From positions 98,501 through 162,500 of the forward strand of contig NC_033565.1 of NCBI RefSeq assembly GCF_001680005.1: a DNA stretch of 64,000 bases, given 5' to 3'. How positions within the stretch are numbered: position 1 is the first letter of the stretch; each line of letters starts with the position of its first letter. The notes below the pieces were generated by a model that ran no database searches, was not told the origin of the DNA, and saw nothing but the letters and a program-made list of their open reading frames with translations. Shown here piece after piece: positions 11,177 through 22,420 of the stretch. Both the position numbers and the translations under genes were made by a program. This DNA comes from Plasmodium coatneyi (taxonomy: Eukaryota > Apicomplexa > Aconoidasida > Haemosporida > Plasmodiidae).

Positions 11177-12105
11177 CTACATTGCTTGATAACGTATATT
11201 ATTTCGCCTATTTGGTGCCGTATTTGTTCTTCCCCCTGCTCTTGTTCTATTCGTTCCCCTTCTGCGTTGTTCATGATTATATATGGTAGATGCTCCATCT
11301 GTGGAATCTGTTGTTGTGGAGCCACCAATTGTTGAAAGTTCTTCTGTAGAATATGCTGTTTTTGAGTCACTTGCTGATGTACTGAAGTTCTGTGTGGTGG
11401 TGGATCTTCTTTTTTTTCTTTTTCCTGCGTTGTTTCCACCGCTGTTTCTAAATTTATTACTAAAATGGTTACCAAAGCAAGAAGGTAGCAGCTTGTACTA
11501 ATAAAGAGGAATGGAAGAGAGTGGCGTTGCAAAGGTTAAGGGGTACAAATATGTATACATATATACAAATACATATATATATATATACGTACATATATAG
11601 TTATATATATGTGTATATGTACATATGGGGTATATATATACAAGTACATAGTGGTAATAATTATTACTTTATATAACATAAAAGAGATTGTAGGAAGACC
11701 TATTAATGCAGCGGCGGCAGACGAAACAGCAGTAGCACGGACAGCACTACTACCACCGGAGAAGGAGATTGTCTCCTCTGCGGTTTGAACTTGCACAGTT
11801 TGTGATTCAGTTGCTGCTGCAGTACAGCCTTTTCCTAATAATTCTTTATATTTGTCGTCCTTCCCTCCAGACTTTTCTTCGTTGTATTTAACACAACATG
11901 GGTCAGTGAGATTATTATTTTGATCAGCATTAGATGCTGTACAACCCGCAACAACATCATCAAAACCTTTAGAAACCGCTTCTAGATACGCCTTATAGTC
12001 ACTGCTACACCATTTCTTATCAGTTGGTAATTTACCTTCTATAGTGTCGTAGTCGTGGTAATAGTCGAAGACAAGTTTTCTTTGTTGAAAGAGTTCTTTG
12101 GTGAT
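11177..12105 (-). pseudogene. 5'-truncated KIR (half ectodomain, TM and tail)
   Basis: Exon 11497-11177 (107 codons, starts YKLLPSCFGNH, ends at TAG) is a complete KIR cytoplasmic exon. Its partner exon runs from 11668 up to about 12105 and encodes the second half of a KIR ectodomain (KELFQQRKLVFDYYHDYD, cysteine-bearing helices) and the transmembrane end (ALIGLPTISFMLYK) with a proper donor. Above 12105 the coding sequence stops abruptly and becomes ggtaggtgggttgttagg DNA, the same motif as the KIR intron minisatellites. The N-terminal half with the FYYWLGD motif and exon 1 is absent. This is a recombination-truncated KIR. Confidence 0.85.
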
Positions 12106-12274
12106 GGTAGGTGGGTTGTTAGGAGTGGTTGGTGGAAGGAATAAGGATGGGAGAGTAGGAATATGTACATATATATATACACACATATATATGTATGTAT
12201 ATATGTACACTTTATATGTGTACATATATATATATAGTGGTTTCGGTGATAATTATAATTATTACTTAACTTAC

Positions 12275-12590
12275 TTTATATAAAAAGAATGCAGCAATTG
12301 TTGGTAATCCTATTGCAACTAATGTACCAGAGACAGTAGACACAGCAGCAGGTGCAGCATTAAAGGAAGCTCCATCCTGTGATGGATTCCGTGCTTGTTC
12401 CTCAGTAGTATGGTGATATATTGCTTCTTCCGTGTCCTTTCTGCACTTAGACCTACTCCTTCACATGTTAGTTGTGATGGTGTTGGAATAGGGTTGCTGT
12501 TACCTCCGCTCCTATCGTTGCTATTATATCTCCCAACCAATAGTACAAAGGGTAACAGAGGGGACTATTGGCTCCATGTTCCCCCCTATA
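12275..12590 (-). pseudogene. Internally deleted, frameshifted KIR ectodomain exon
   Basis: The minus strand from about 12590 reads CYPLYYWLGDI (the KIR core motif, about 12526-12560) but soon hits a stop. In other frames CEGVGLSAE and then TEEQARNPSQDGASFNAAPAA lead to a transmembrane end (STVSGTLVAIGLPTIAAFFLYK) and a donor at 12274. About 100-150 residues between the YWLGD core and the stalk are missing and the frame is broken. There is no following cytoplasmic exon of its own: the intron runs straight into the truncated KIR at 11177-12105. Confidence 0.8.
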
Positions 12591-12600
12591 GACAATGAAC

Positions 12601-13848
12601 TCACTCTACACAAAGTGTTCACAATCCTTTTCTCATAATCCTATCCTTATAAACTACAAGGCCCTCATATGGTTCTAATGCACCTCATACCTGTACTTCT
12701 ATTTATGTATATTTATTATTACAATTATTTCCGCTTCCTCCTCCACATTCCAGTGTAGTGAACATCATTGTTGAATATAAATCTTCCAAACATCGTCCCT
12801 ACGAACATGAGAAATAGTATGCATCATTCTACACACATTCCTAATTGCTCCATTTTTACATTTTGACCAATGTAATATTTTACGAAATGTTCTTAAATTT
12901 TCCTTACTTGATTACACGGATACATCTCCTTTTCCACAGACTATTGCACACATTTCTGTGACCATTTTTCCCTATTCTTCATTTATACTATTTTGTGTAA
13001 TAAGTTTTTCATATACCTTTCCTTCCTTTTATTCCTTCTTTCTTCCTTTCTTTTATTCCTTCTTATTCCTTCTTTTTCTTCTTATTCCTTCCTTTTCCTT
13101 CTTTTCCGTCTTTTTACTTCCGTTCCTTTTTTCATCCTTCCTTCTTATTCCTTCTTTCCTTCCCTCCGGCCTTAGACCCTCCTTTCCTTCCTTCTTATTC
13201 CTTCTCTTTCCTTCTTATTCCTTCCTTTTCTTTTTTTTTTTTTAAAATACATGAATATTTTTTTTTTTAAGGAAGGGTAAGTACTCCTTTTTTCTTTTTT
13301 TTTTTCTTCCTTTTTCCACAGTCCGTTTGGGGAGTATTTTTTACCCTTGCATGCACATATATATGTATATACATATTTACATATATATATGTATGCCCAA
13401 ATATATACATATATATCTTTGTTTAAAAGTAAATGAATTAAAATGTACAAATCAAGAGTGAAGGAGGTGTGAGGAAGGAAGTAAAAAATTTATCGTCAAA
13501 AACATAAAAAAAAACAAAAAAAAAAGAAGCAAAAAAGAAGAAGCAAAAAATTACCATTCTTATATAAATAGTAAGTAAAAGTAAAAAGATATATATGATG
13601 TATATATAACTATATATATAAATGATACATATATACATATACATACATATATGTATATAGGCTATATATACCTATATATATATGTCGAAAGAAGAAAAGG
13701 GGAAAAAAGAGCACATATACAACACACAACATTTTTATAACACAAAAATTTCCTTATACAAGGCAAAAGGGGGAAAGGAAAAAGAGAAAAAATCATACAT
13801 AGATATATATATATACATCACATATATATATATACACATATGTATACA
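12601..13848. other. Intergenic, with pyrimidine-rich tract
   Basis: No intact gene. Minus-strand sequence 12600-12960 has scattered stops and no KIR motif I can place. Bases 13015-13315 are a C/T-rich tract built from ccttcttattccttcttt units. Bases 13350-13840 contain several tatatacatata runs and a poly-A/T stretch just before the KIR first exon at 13849. Confidence 0.5.
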
Positions 13849-15050
13849 ATGGTAGAAGGGGCGAAGGCAAACGTAATTACATTTATTTCCTTACTCAAAA
13901 TAGATTTAAGCCGTGTGTACATATATAATACCTTATGAATAATAGAATAAATAATAATGTATACTAACACATATATATTTTCCTAATTACGCATTTTTAG
14001 AAGGAACATTTGGCTCTATTATGTGCAAAGAAAGATTTTTACGATGAATTAATGAGACAGGGAACTTTAACAGACTGCACTAATGAGAGGGATAGGGGTC
14101 ACGTTAAGACTCAAATAGCAAGTTACCATAATCTCAGTGTGCACGCGAATAGAATTATAAAATTTTGGTGCCATATACATAAAACGAAGCAAGTCAGGAG
14201 CTCCACAGATAAACTCTGTTATATTTTTTATTACTGGTTAGGAAGTATATTATCGGAACACCTACAAAATAAGGAATCATTTCAAACCGTCATACAGGAC
14301 ATTTACAAGGAACTGAAGAGACAAACTCTTGGACAAATATGTCAAAATATATGCCCTACTATTGACAAAGCCTCTTTCGACTCTAGAAAAATAATATATG
14401 ATTACTTTGAGGACTCTGCACTTATTGAAATGTATTCAGGTAGGGAGGGAAGCACCTGTGATCAGCATTATTACAAGCACCTGGAGGACATTCTTAAGGC
14501 TTATGAGACTGTACATGGCACTTGTAAGGATAGAACTGGTGATAAGTGCTGTAAGCATTTTCAAGAAATATTTGGAAGAAACGGCAATAAAGCAACGTTA
14601 GATTTAACCTGCACAAAAGTTTCTGAGAACCAAGGTTCCTGTGGTCCCGGTAGTACAGGACACCAGTCTCCGGGTTCCTCCGGACCAGGTTCTACAGGAA
14701 CCTGGAATCCAGGTTCTTCCGGTACCGGTTCTACCGGACACCAGTCTCCAGGTTCTTCTGGTACCGGTTCTACAGGTTCCGAACCCGGTGGAAGCAGCAT
14801 CCTTCCTGCTGCCATACCATCTGCATTAGCTGCAGTAGGACTTCCTGCCTTAGCATACTTTTTTTACAAGTACAAATCACACCTCTTCTTCCTTAAGGGA
14901 AATAACTCCTCTCCTAGAGGAAGTAGAAGTAAAAGGTCCCTTAGGAGAGAATTCAACAGGTTCTCAAACGGCGACGACGACTCGACAACGGAATATGATT
15001 CAACTAATTCTTCAGAATATTCAATCCCATATACTTCATCCACCAGATAA
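13849..15050 (+). CDS. KIR variant antigen with no second intron
   Basis: Exon 1 (13849-13872, MVEGAKAN, donor gtaatt) joins in phase 0 to exon 2 (14001-15050), giving 357 residues. The ectodomain holds [10 protein letters not shown] (about residues 80-90) and regularly spaced cysteines. A stalk of about 60 residues is made of near-identical Gly/Ser/Thr/Pro units ([21 protein letters not shown]). The TM segment ([21 protein letters not shown]) is followed directly by the tail [19 protein letters not shown], ending YTSSTR. In every other complete KIR here an intron splits the gene exactly after LYK; in this copy the two exons are fused precisely. By family knowledge it is an infected-cell variant antigen. 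The Thr/Ser/Pro stalk is the most repeat-rich of the KIRs in the window. Confidence 0.88.
14636..14795 (+). repeat. Coding Gly/Ser/Thr/Pro repeat in KIR stalk
   Basis: About three to four copies of a 48-bp-class unit encoding (G)[13 protein letters not shown]. Individual copies differ mainly at third positions (ccgggttcctccgg, ccaggttcttccgg). The array lies between the cysteine-rich ectodomain and the membrane segment, where KIR proteins vary most. Confidence 0.85.
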
Positions 15051-16695
15051 TCGTCATCATCCAGATGAAGAAGTATGGTTGTATTAAGGGTGGAAGGTAG
15101 GAAGTAACCTTCCTAAGGGAAGGAAGGCCGTTAGGGTGGTGGTAGCTGAGTGAAGGTTGCTTGCGGTGAAAGGAGGAAGGAAGGTTGTTAGGGTGGTTCG
15201 TGGAAGAAAGGTTGTTAGGGCTGGTTGGTGGAAGGAAGGTTGTTAGGTGGGTGGTAGGTGGAAGGACGATTGTTAGGGGTGGTAGTTTGGTTGTTAGGGG
15301 TGAAAGGAAGGTCACTTTCTTTAGGGAGGAAAAAAAAAAAAATTGAAGGAAGGTAGGAAGGTGTGCAGGGGGGTGCACTTAGAGGGAAGGTGTGGAGGGA
15401 AGTATGCTTAGTGGTAATGTGCAGAGTGCTGCACCTTAAGGAAGTGTAGGATGGAAGGAAGGTCACTTTTCTTAAGGAGAAAGAAGAACAAAATAAAAAT
15501 ATAATAAAGAAAAAAAGGTGAGGGAGGAAGGTGTGCAGAGGGGTGCACCTAAGGAGGAATGTTAGGGGTGAAAAGAAGGAAGGGCTCTTTCTTTAAGGAA
15601 AAAATAAAAAAAAATTGAAGGAAGGGAGGGAAGTGTGAGGAAGGGTGCACCTTAAGGGAGTGTTAGGATGTTCGAAGGTGGTATGTTTGTTGTTAGGTGT
15701 GGAAGGGAGGCAAGTCACTTCCTTTAAGAAGAAAAAAAAAAAAAAAAAAAAATTGAAGCGTGGGAAGTGTGCAGAGGGATGCATTTAGGTGTGATAGGTG
15801 GAAGGAAGGTGGTAAGTGTGTAGAGGTGTGCAGTTCCTAGGGGCAGGAATAAGGTTGTGTTAGGGGTGGAGGGGAGGTGTTAAGTATGCAGGGGGGTGCA
15901 CTTAGTGGTGGTAGGTGGATTGTTAGGGAATGTATGCAGCATGGTGCACCTAAGGACGAGTGTTAGTGGTGAAAAGAAGGAAGGTCACTTATTTTAGAGA
16001 AGAAAAGGAAAAAAAAAAAAAAAAAATTGAAGGAAGGAACGGAAGGTGTGCAGGGGGGTGCTGTTGTTAGGGATAGGAGTAAGGTTCTTTTAGGGGTGGA
16101 AGGGATGTTATTTTATTGAGGGTGGTAGAATGTAGGGTTGTAAGGATGTAAAGGTAGTGTGTAAGGGTATTAATGTGAAGGATTTTAGGGGTGTTAGAAT
16201 GATGTCATTAGGGTTGAAGCAAGAGGACGATCAATTCTTTTAGGGGGGGGTACACCCGAACGGTGTATAAAAAAAAAGAAGAAGAAGAAAAAAAAAAAAA
16301 GTTTTAAGGGAAAAAAAAGGAAGGTTTATGAAAGATAAAAAAGAAAAGGTGTAAGGAACGAAGGCTTAAGGTGTAAAAAAGGAAGATTTAAAAAGGAAAA
16401 GAAAACTAAGGAAAATAGTAAAAAAGGAAGGTGTAAGGAAGGAATGTTTAAGGAAGAAAAGAAGAATAGAAGGTGTAAAGAGAAGGAAGGTGTAAATAAC
16501 GAAGGTTTAAGGAAGAAAAAAAGAAGAAGGAAGGTGTAAAAAAGGAAGGTTTAGGTAAAAAAAAGAAGGTGTTAAGAAAAAGTGTAAAGAAGGAAGATTT
16601 AAGGTGTGAAGAAGGAAGGTTTAAGGTAAAAGAAACATAAGGTTTAAGGTGTACAGAAAGAAGGTTTAAAGTGTAAAGAAGAGAAGATTGACAAC
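15051..16695. repeat. Degenerate GGAAGG/GTTAGG low-complexity block
   Basis: No gene. Bases 15080-15330 repeat ggtggaaggaaggttgttagg. Bases 15340-16060 repeat a longer unit with gtgtgcagaggggtgcac, a poly-A run and ggaaggtcactttcttta, about four to five times (near 15350, 15450, 15530, 15620, 15710, 15960). Bases 16260-16690 repeat aaggtgtaaagaaggaaggtttaagg. The block fills the gap between a KIR and the first exon of a SICAvar. Confidence 0.75.
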
Positions 16696-19600
16696 ATGGG
16701 GGGTGTGAAATTATTAAGTGATCTAATCGTAAGGTGGATAGAGAAAAAGGGTCATGATAAGGAGGATGACGTCCATGTAATAAAGGGGTAGTAGGCGGAG
16801 GAGGAGGGGCAATGAGTAATGAATGTGTATGAAAATATATGTAAGTGGCCTAAGAAAGTGAATGAACAGGGAGTGTTCACACATATCATGGTACTTTCTC
16901 CTTCTTTTCACCTCATTTAATCTTTGTAGAAAGGAATATGGGATGACCTGGAAACAATATTTAATAACCTTATGCGTACAATTGGAGAGGGGGAGGAGTC
17001 GACGATAGCAACACTGTGTAACGATGATATAGGTGATGAGAGGGGAAAAGGAATAGAAAGATGGGGCAGTGCAGAAAAGGAGTTATGCAAAGCTATGATC
17101 AAAGTGATGTTATATACCAATGGTCTAACGCACAATATAGCAGTAAGGGAAAGTGTAAAAACGGAAGACATGGTGGATGCCTATTTCAGATGTATCATAG
17201 GGAATATAGTATTAGTGGAATTATATAAGGAACACTGTTTGTTCAAGGAAATGGTAAGTTTTGTTTCAAGAATAGTAGGAGGAATGGTGGAGATGCATAA
17301 GGGGCAAATGAATGATAAGGAATGTAGTGCTATAGACCTAGAAATAACGAAAATGGGGGGTAAATTAATTGGCAAGACTATAAAAGAATGGGTGGAAGGG
17401 AAGAAAGGGGAAGTAGGGAAGTATAACTTGGTTACGGGGAGCGCGAAGAATTGTGACGGAAGTGAAGCTGGAAGGGGGGGTAGGAGGGAACCAGGGGAAG
17501 GGGGCCGCATCAATGGGGGGGAAGAAATTAGAAAGAGTATAGAAGAAATACAGGAAATATTGGACAAAGAAAAAACATTATCCAAGGAAAGTGCAGACGA
17601 AATATTGGATAAAATAGGGAAAAAGGAAAACACGAACCACGATGATCTACAGAAGGAGGTCGATGCCAAACTGAAGGAGGAGAAGGACGCAGCAAGTCAA
17701 CCACCAGGAGGTAAAGCAGGTAAGAAATATTAATTAATATTATTTAAGAAAAAAAATAAAAAAAAGAAAAAATCAGGAAAAAAGGAAACGGACGGAAGGG
17801 TCTAAGAAAGAGAAACGCAGAAAGGAAAGAGGTCTAAGGAAGGAGGGTGTCTAAGGAGTAGGAAGGAAGGTGCCTAAGGACGACGAAGGAATGGAGGGTC
17901 TAAGGAAGGAAGGGCGCTAGAATGAAAGAAAAAAAAAAAAAAAAAAAAAAAAAAAAGGAGGAAAAAAAGAAACGGAAGGATGGTTCTAAGTTTAAAATTT
18001 ATGATAGGGAGGATCCCGGGTTCAGGGTAAAATTGGTTCTAGGTCAAGATTAATGTGGGATCTAGTTTAAGGATGATGTGGGACCCGGGTTAAGGGTAAT
18101 GTGGGATCTAGGCTAAGGGTAAAGGTGGGTTCCCGGTTAAGCGTAAAGGTGGAAAATAGGTGTGTTGTCCGGAGAATAAGTGGAAAACTGGAGAATAGGA
18201 CTTCTGGATTAGCGTTTAGGGTTTAGAGCTATAGGAATTCGGATTTCGGTTTTAAGGTTCAGGGTTTAGGGTTTAGGGTTTGGGATTAAGGGTTTAGAGT
18301 TTAGGGTTCAGTGTTCAGGGTTTAGTGGTTTTAGGGCTTAGGATTTAGGGTTCAGGTTTTAGGGTTCATGGTTTAGCGTTTAGGGTTTGGTTTTTAGGAT
18401 TTAGTGATTAAGGGTTTAGGGTTTTAGGGTTTAGGGTTTCAGGATTTAGGGTTTCAGGATTTAGGGTTTTAGTATTTAGGTTTTCAGGTTTTAGGGTTCA
18501 GGGTGTAGGAATGGGGTTAAGGCTGTATGAATGGGGTTCAAGGTTTAGTGTTCAGGTTTCAGGTTTCAAGTTTTAAGGTTCTGGGTTTATGGTTCAGATT
18601 GTACGTGTTGGTTTCAGGTTGTAGGAGTCGGATTTCAGGTTTAGGTTTCAGGGTTTAGGGTTCTGGGTTTAAGGTTCAGGGCGTATGGAGTGGTGTTTTA
18701 GATGAATGAGGGGTGTGTTTTTTAAAGGGAAAAGTTCCTCGGAGACGGGGTAGACTTGACAGGGGGGAATCGGACAAGGGGAATGAAACCGGAATAGGGG
18801 AAAAGAACGGGACAAGGGAGGAAGGAAAATGGAGAAAGGGGTGAACTGGACAAGGGGAGAACTGGACGAGGGGGCAACAGGACAGGGGGGGAAATGGACA
18901 AGGGGAGAACTGGACGAGGGGGCAACAGGACAGGGGGGGAAATGGACAAGGGGGAACGGGACAAGGGGGAACCATAGAATGGGGGAACAATACAGAGGGG
19001 GAAGGAAACTGAACAAGGGGGTGACTGGACAAGGGGGTTAGTGGTCAAGGGGGTTAGTGGTCAAGGGGGTTAGTGGTCAAGGGTGTTAGTGGTCAAGGGG
19101 GTTAGTGAAAAAGGGGAATACTGAACAAGGGGGGAAAAGAGAGTGGACAACCCAAGTCCAACCGGACAAGGGGGACAAACCTGAAAGGTGCACCCGGATG
19201 GTGCATGAAAAAAAAGGAAAGAAAAAAAAAAAGAAAGAAGGAAAGAGGTAAAGGAGGAAAAGAAAGGAAAAGGAAGAAAAAGGAAGGAAAGTGAAGGAGA
19301 AGAGAGGAAGGAAGAAGATGAAAGGAAATGAGTGAAGGAAGTGTAGAAGAGAACGTAGAAGGAATCTACCACCAGCACTCCTTCATTCACGCCTACACCT
19401 TCCTTCCTTAACACTCACTGTCTTCTTCTTTCTCCTTCCTTCTTATAGATGTAAAGTGTAAGGATGAGGACATATGTACACGCGCCAAATGCGTAACGAA
19501 GGAATGGGCACGGATCAGATCAAACACAAAATCGAAGAAGGATGAGGTCAGAAAGGGGGGGGGTGTTTATATATTTTGTCCTTACAATCTAACCATACAC

Positions 19601-22278
19601 AATGAATATAAAAAGGGGAGGGAAGTATATATTTCAAAAATAGAACGGATAAATAGTTTGTTTAGGTAATAAATGTATGTACATGTTCCCCTCTCTCTTC
19701 CTACATGTACAGAGTGCAGTTTGGGATGACTTCCCGCAGATATTGAAAGAACTGTCTAAGGCCATGACTAATGGAAATGAAATAAAGGAAGAAAACGAAT
19801 GCATGAACATTACAGTGACAGATCCTACAAAGAAAGAAGCAAATAAACAAGCATGCAAGCTTATTGTTAAAGGGTTATATCATCTATACAGTATTGAGGA
19901 GTCTTATGAACAGGGGAGTCAGGATCACCCTGTTCAGAACCAAGAATTTCAACAATTTGCAGCATGTCTCCTATTGAAAGAATTTGCTAAACAAATAGAA
20001 GAGAAATGTCCTGCTACAGAGACAGGCATAGAAAAAGGCTTCGGATTCATGGGAAAAATTAAAGGAGAAAAATGTGCTAAAACTTATCCATGTGTTGAAT
20101 GCAAATGGGAAAAAGACTATTCCAACTGCGAAATGGGCGGACAGCAACTGGGGCCCCAATTGAAAAAACTATTCGAGAGCAATAGCAAAGAAACCGAGAT
20201 AGAACAAACTCTAACTTCTATAGATAATCTATGTAAAACACCTCCTACTGCTCCATCAGGCGGTCAAAGTAGAAGGGACGAATCAACGGAGGAAGGTCCT
20301 CTTCCTCCTCCACCACCCGAACCAGGTCCTGAAGCAAATGGAGAGGATGAAGCATCGCCCTCCCCTCCTGTTCATGAAGAGAAGAAACCACCAGTACCTA
20401 TACCAGAAAAACCACAGCCAAAAGCGTCGGAGGATGACACTGGCTCTAAACGGGAAGAGACAAGTAAGAGTACAACATCTTTCTAAAAAGTAAACTTACT
20501 AAAGAACAGTGTGGTAGGTGGTGGAAGGATGTTAGGTGGGTGGAAGGAAGGAAGGAAGGGGGAGGAAAGGAAAAGGGGGTGAAAGAAAGACAATGTGCGG
20601 AAGGAATACAAAGGAGGGAAGGAAAGTGAAGATACTTTGCTCCGAATGGGGAGGAAATAAGGAAAATGAACAACCGTCCTAATGAGAAAGAAGAGAATAC
20701 TTCCTTCCCTAAGGGGAAGGGAGGGAAAGAATCCTCCCTTAGAAGGAGGAAGGAAGGGACGGAAGAAGAAAGGAAGTGCAGACTTCCTTCCTTCCACCCC
20801 CCAAAACCTAACAACCCACCTTCCTCTCTTCCACCCCTAACAACGTTCCTTCCACCTTCCGGAGGAAGTACGGGCACCCAGGAAAGGGTGAACCTACAAC
20901 AACTTAGGGCCATACTTATCGCACGGAACTATATGAAAACAACACTTCCACCCTTCCATTTTCTTCCTTTCACTCATTACTTCAGATGCCCTTCCTGCTA
21001 AGGTTCCTGCTCCGCTTCCTGCTTCTCCTGCCAAACTTACTAGCAAGATTGACCTGCCTACATCATACCTTCCTTTATTTCCTCCGGTGACTGGTATCCT
21101 TGTAATGAGTTACCTCCTCTGGAAGGTAAGAAACAAAAAAAAAAAAAAAAAGTTAATATTAGAAGAAAAAAAAAAGAAAAAATTAATATTAGCAGAAAAG
21201 AAAAAAAAAATAAAGGTGAATGAATCAGTGAGTGGGTGTAAGATTTCGCATTTTAGGGTGTTTTTGTGTAGGATTTTCGCATTTGGGGGTATGAGTGAAT
21301 ATAGGTTCCGCATTTTAGGGTGTGTACTTGTAGCATTTCACATTTTAGGGGTGTATGTGTGTGGGATTTCGCATTTTAGGGTGTGTACGTGTAGGATTTC
21401 ACATTTTAGGGGTGTGTTTGTAGGATTTCGCATTTTAGGGGTGTGTTTGTAGGATTTCTAACTTAATTTAAAAGTAGTAATTATGGTTCTAAAAACAAAA
21501 TATTCACCCCCTAAAAATCACTTTTTCCTTTTTTTTTTTTTTTTTTTTTTTTTTTCTTTAGTACTTTGGAATGCTTGCTAAGACAAGAAAACGTTACAGA
21601 AGGGCTACTAAAACACTTGGTCCATCCTTAGAGCAGCAGATTGTTGAGCATGTGGAACAGCAGGATGGTCCACATGAATATTCTTTAATAAAGGAACGCA
21701 AACCTCGTTCTGCGCCTATAAAATGGAGGAAAAAACGGGGTGTTGATCACCGTGCTGGTCGTCGCCGTGGTGTACGTCGCCGCATGATTATTGATATTCA
21801 TTTAGAAGTCTTAAACGAATGTCAAAAGGGGAAGTTGCATTCGACGAAAGAGGACTTTTTTGAAATTTTGGTTCAAGAATTTATGGGAAATGAATTTATA
21901 AAAGAAGAAAATGTTCCTAAGGAACAATTTGCTAAGCAATGTTTTTCTAAGGAAGAAGTTCCAAAGGAAGAGGTTCCAAGTTCAGATTCCGGGTTTAGGC
22001 AAGAAGACTTTCTTCCTAATGAACAAGTTCCAAGTTCAGATTCCCGGTTTAGGGAGGAAAACTTTGTTCCTAAGGGAAGCGTTTCTAAGGAATTTGTTCG
22101 TAAGGAACAGTTTCCAAGTTCAGATTCCGGGTTTAGGGAGGAAGACTTTGTTCCTAAGGGAAGCGTTTCTAAGGAATTTGTTCGTAAGGAACAGGTTCCA
22201 AGTTCAGATTCCGGGTTTAGGGAGGAAGACATTCTTCCTAAGGGAAGTGTTCCTAATGAAGATGTTCTTAAGGAATAG
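16696..22278 (+). CDS. SICAvar variant antigen, six exons
   Basis: Exons 16696-16776, 16930-17719, 19449-19546, 19713-20463, 20986-21125 and 21562-22278. All are GT/AG, phases 0,1,0,1,0, and they close to 858 residues. Exon 1 (MGGVKLLSDLIVRWIEKKG) is the usual short SICAvar start. Exon 2 (KGIWDDLETIF...) is the N-terminal SICA domain, residues 28 to about 230, then a charged linker. Exons 3-4 form one SICA cysteine-rich module (ICTRAKCVTKEWARIR, then SAVWDDFPQIL, later PCVECKWEKDYSNCEM), then a Pro/Glu-rich stalk. Exon 5 is the TM (ending ILVMSYLLWK, about 601-620). Exon 6 is the cytoplasmic domain (YFGMLAKTRKRYRRA, RRMIIDIHLEVLNECQKG) with repeated SSDSGFREEDFVPKG units. The least certain splice is the exon 3 donor (gatgag|gtcaga). 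It is a short but apparently functional antigen gene; full-size SICAvar genes carry many more cysteine-rich modules. Confidence 0.85.
18225..18690 (+). repeat. Interstitial telomere-like repeats inside a SICAvar intron
   Basis: Dozens of degenerate GGGTTTAGG / GGGTTCAGG heptamer units (ttagggtttagggtttggga, ttcagggtttagggttctgg). They resemble the telomere repeat family of this clade. The tract lies in intron 2 (17720-19448) of the SICAvar, 44 kb or more from either window edge on one side and 18 kb on the other, so it is not a chromosome end. Confidence 0.9.
18735..19160 (+). repeat. GGACAAGGGG-type minisatellite in SICAvar intron 2
   Basis: Variable-length units built on ggacaaggggg, with gaactggacgagggggcaac (18855-18960, two long copies of about 50 bp) and ggttagtggtcaaggg (about 19-20 bp, 19025-19110, five copies). 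It follows the telomere-like tract in the same intron and is strongly purine-biased on the + strand. Confidence 0.85.
21240..21460 (+). repeat. Tandem repeat in SICAvar last intron
   Basis: About six to seven copies of the 31-35 bp unit gtgtaggatttcgcatttta plus ggggtgtg, in the same intron position and orientation as the array at 5900-6115. Conservation of array and position in two otherwise diverged SICAvars suggests shared ancestry of the 3' half of the gene, or a role in exchange there. Confidence 0.85.
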
Positions 22279-22420
22279 GTTCCATGTTTAGATTCCGGGT
22301 TTAGGGAAGGAAGTCTTTGTTCCTAAGGAAGATTCTGTTCTATGGAAAATGTCTCTAAGGAATGTGTTCCTAAGGAAGATATTACTATGGAACAGGTTCC
22401 AAGTTCAGATTACGGGTCTA
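22279..22420 (+). pseudogene. Untranslated continuation of SICAvar tail repeats
   Basis: After the TAG at 22276-22278 the same gattccgggtttagggaagg and gttcctaaggaagat units continue for about 140 bp in broken frame, ending at gggtgtagtaaata as in the copies near 300 and 6945. The stop of the expressed tail is set by small indels in this repeat. Confidence 0.7.

Noticed and set aside
18225..18690. A chromosome end (telomere)
   Set aside because: Repeats are degenerate, lie between two exons of one gene, and coding sequence continues on both sides.
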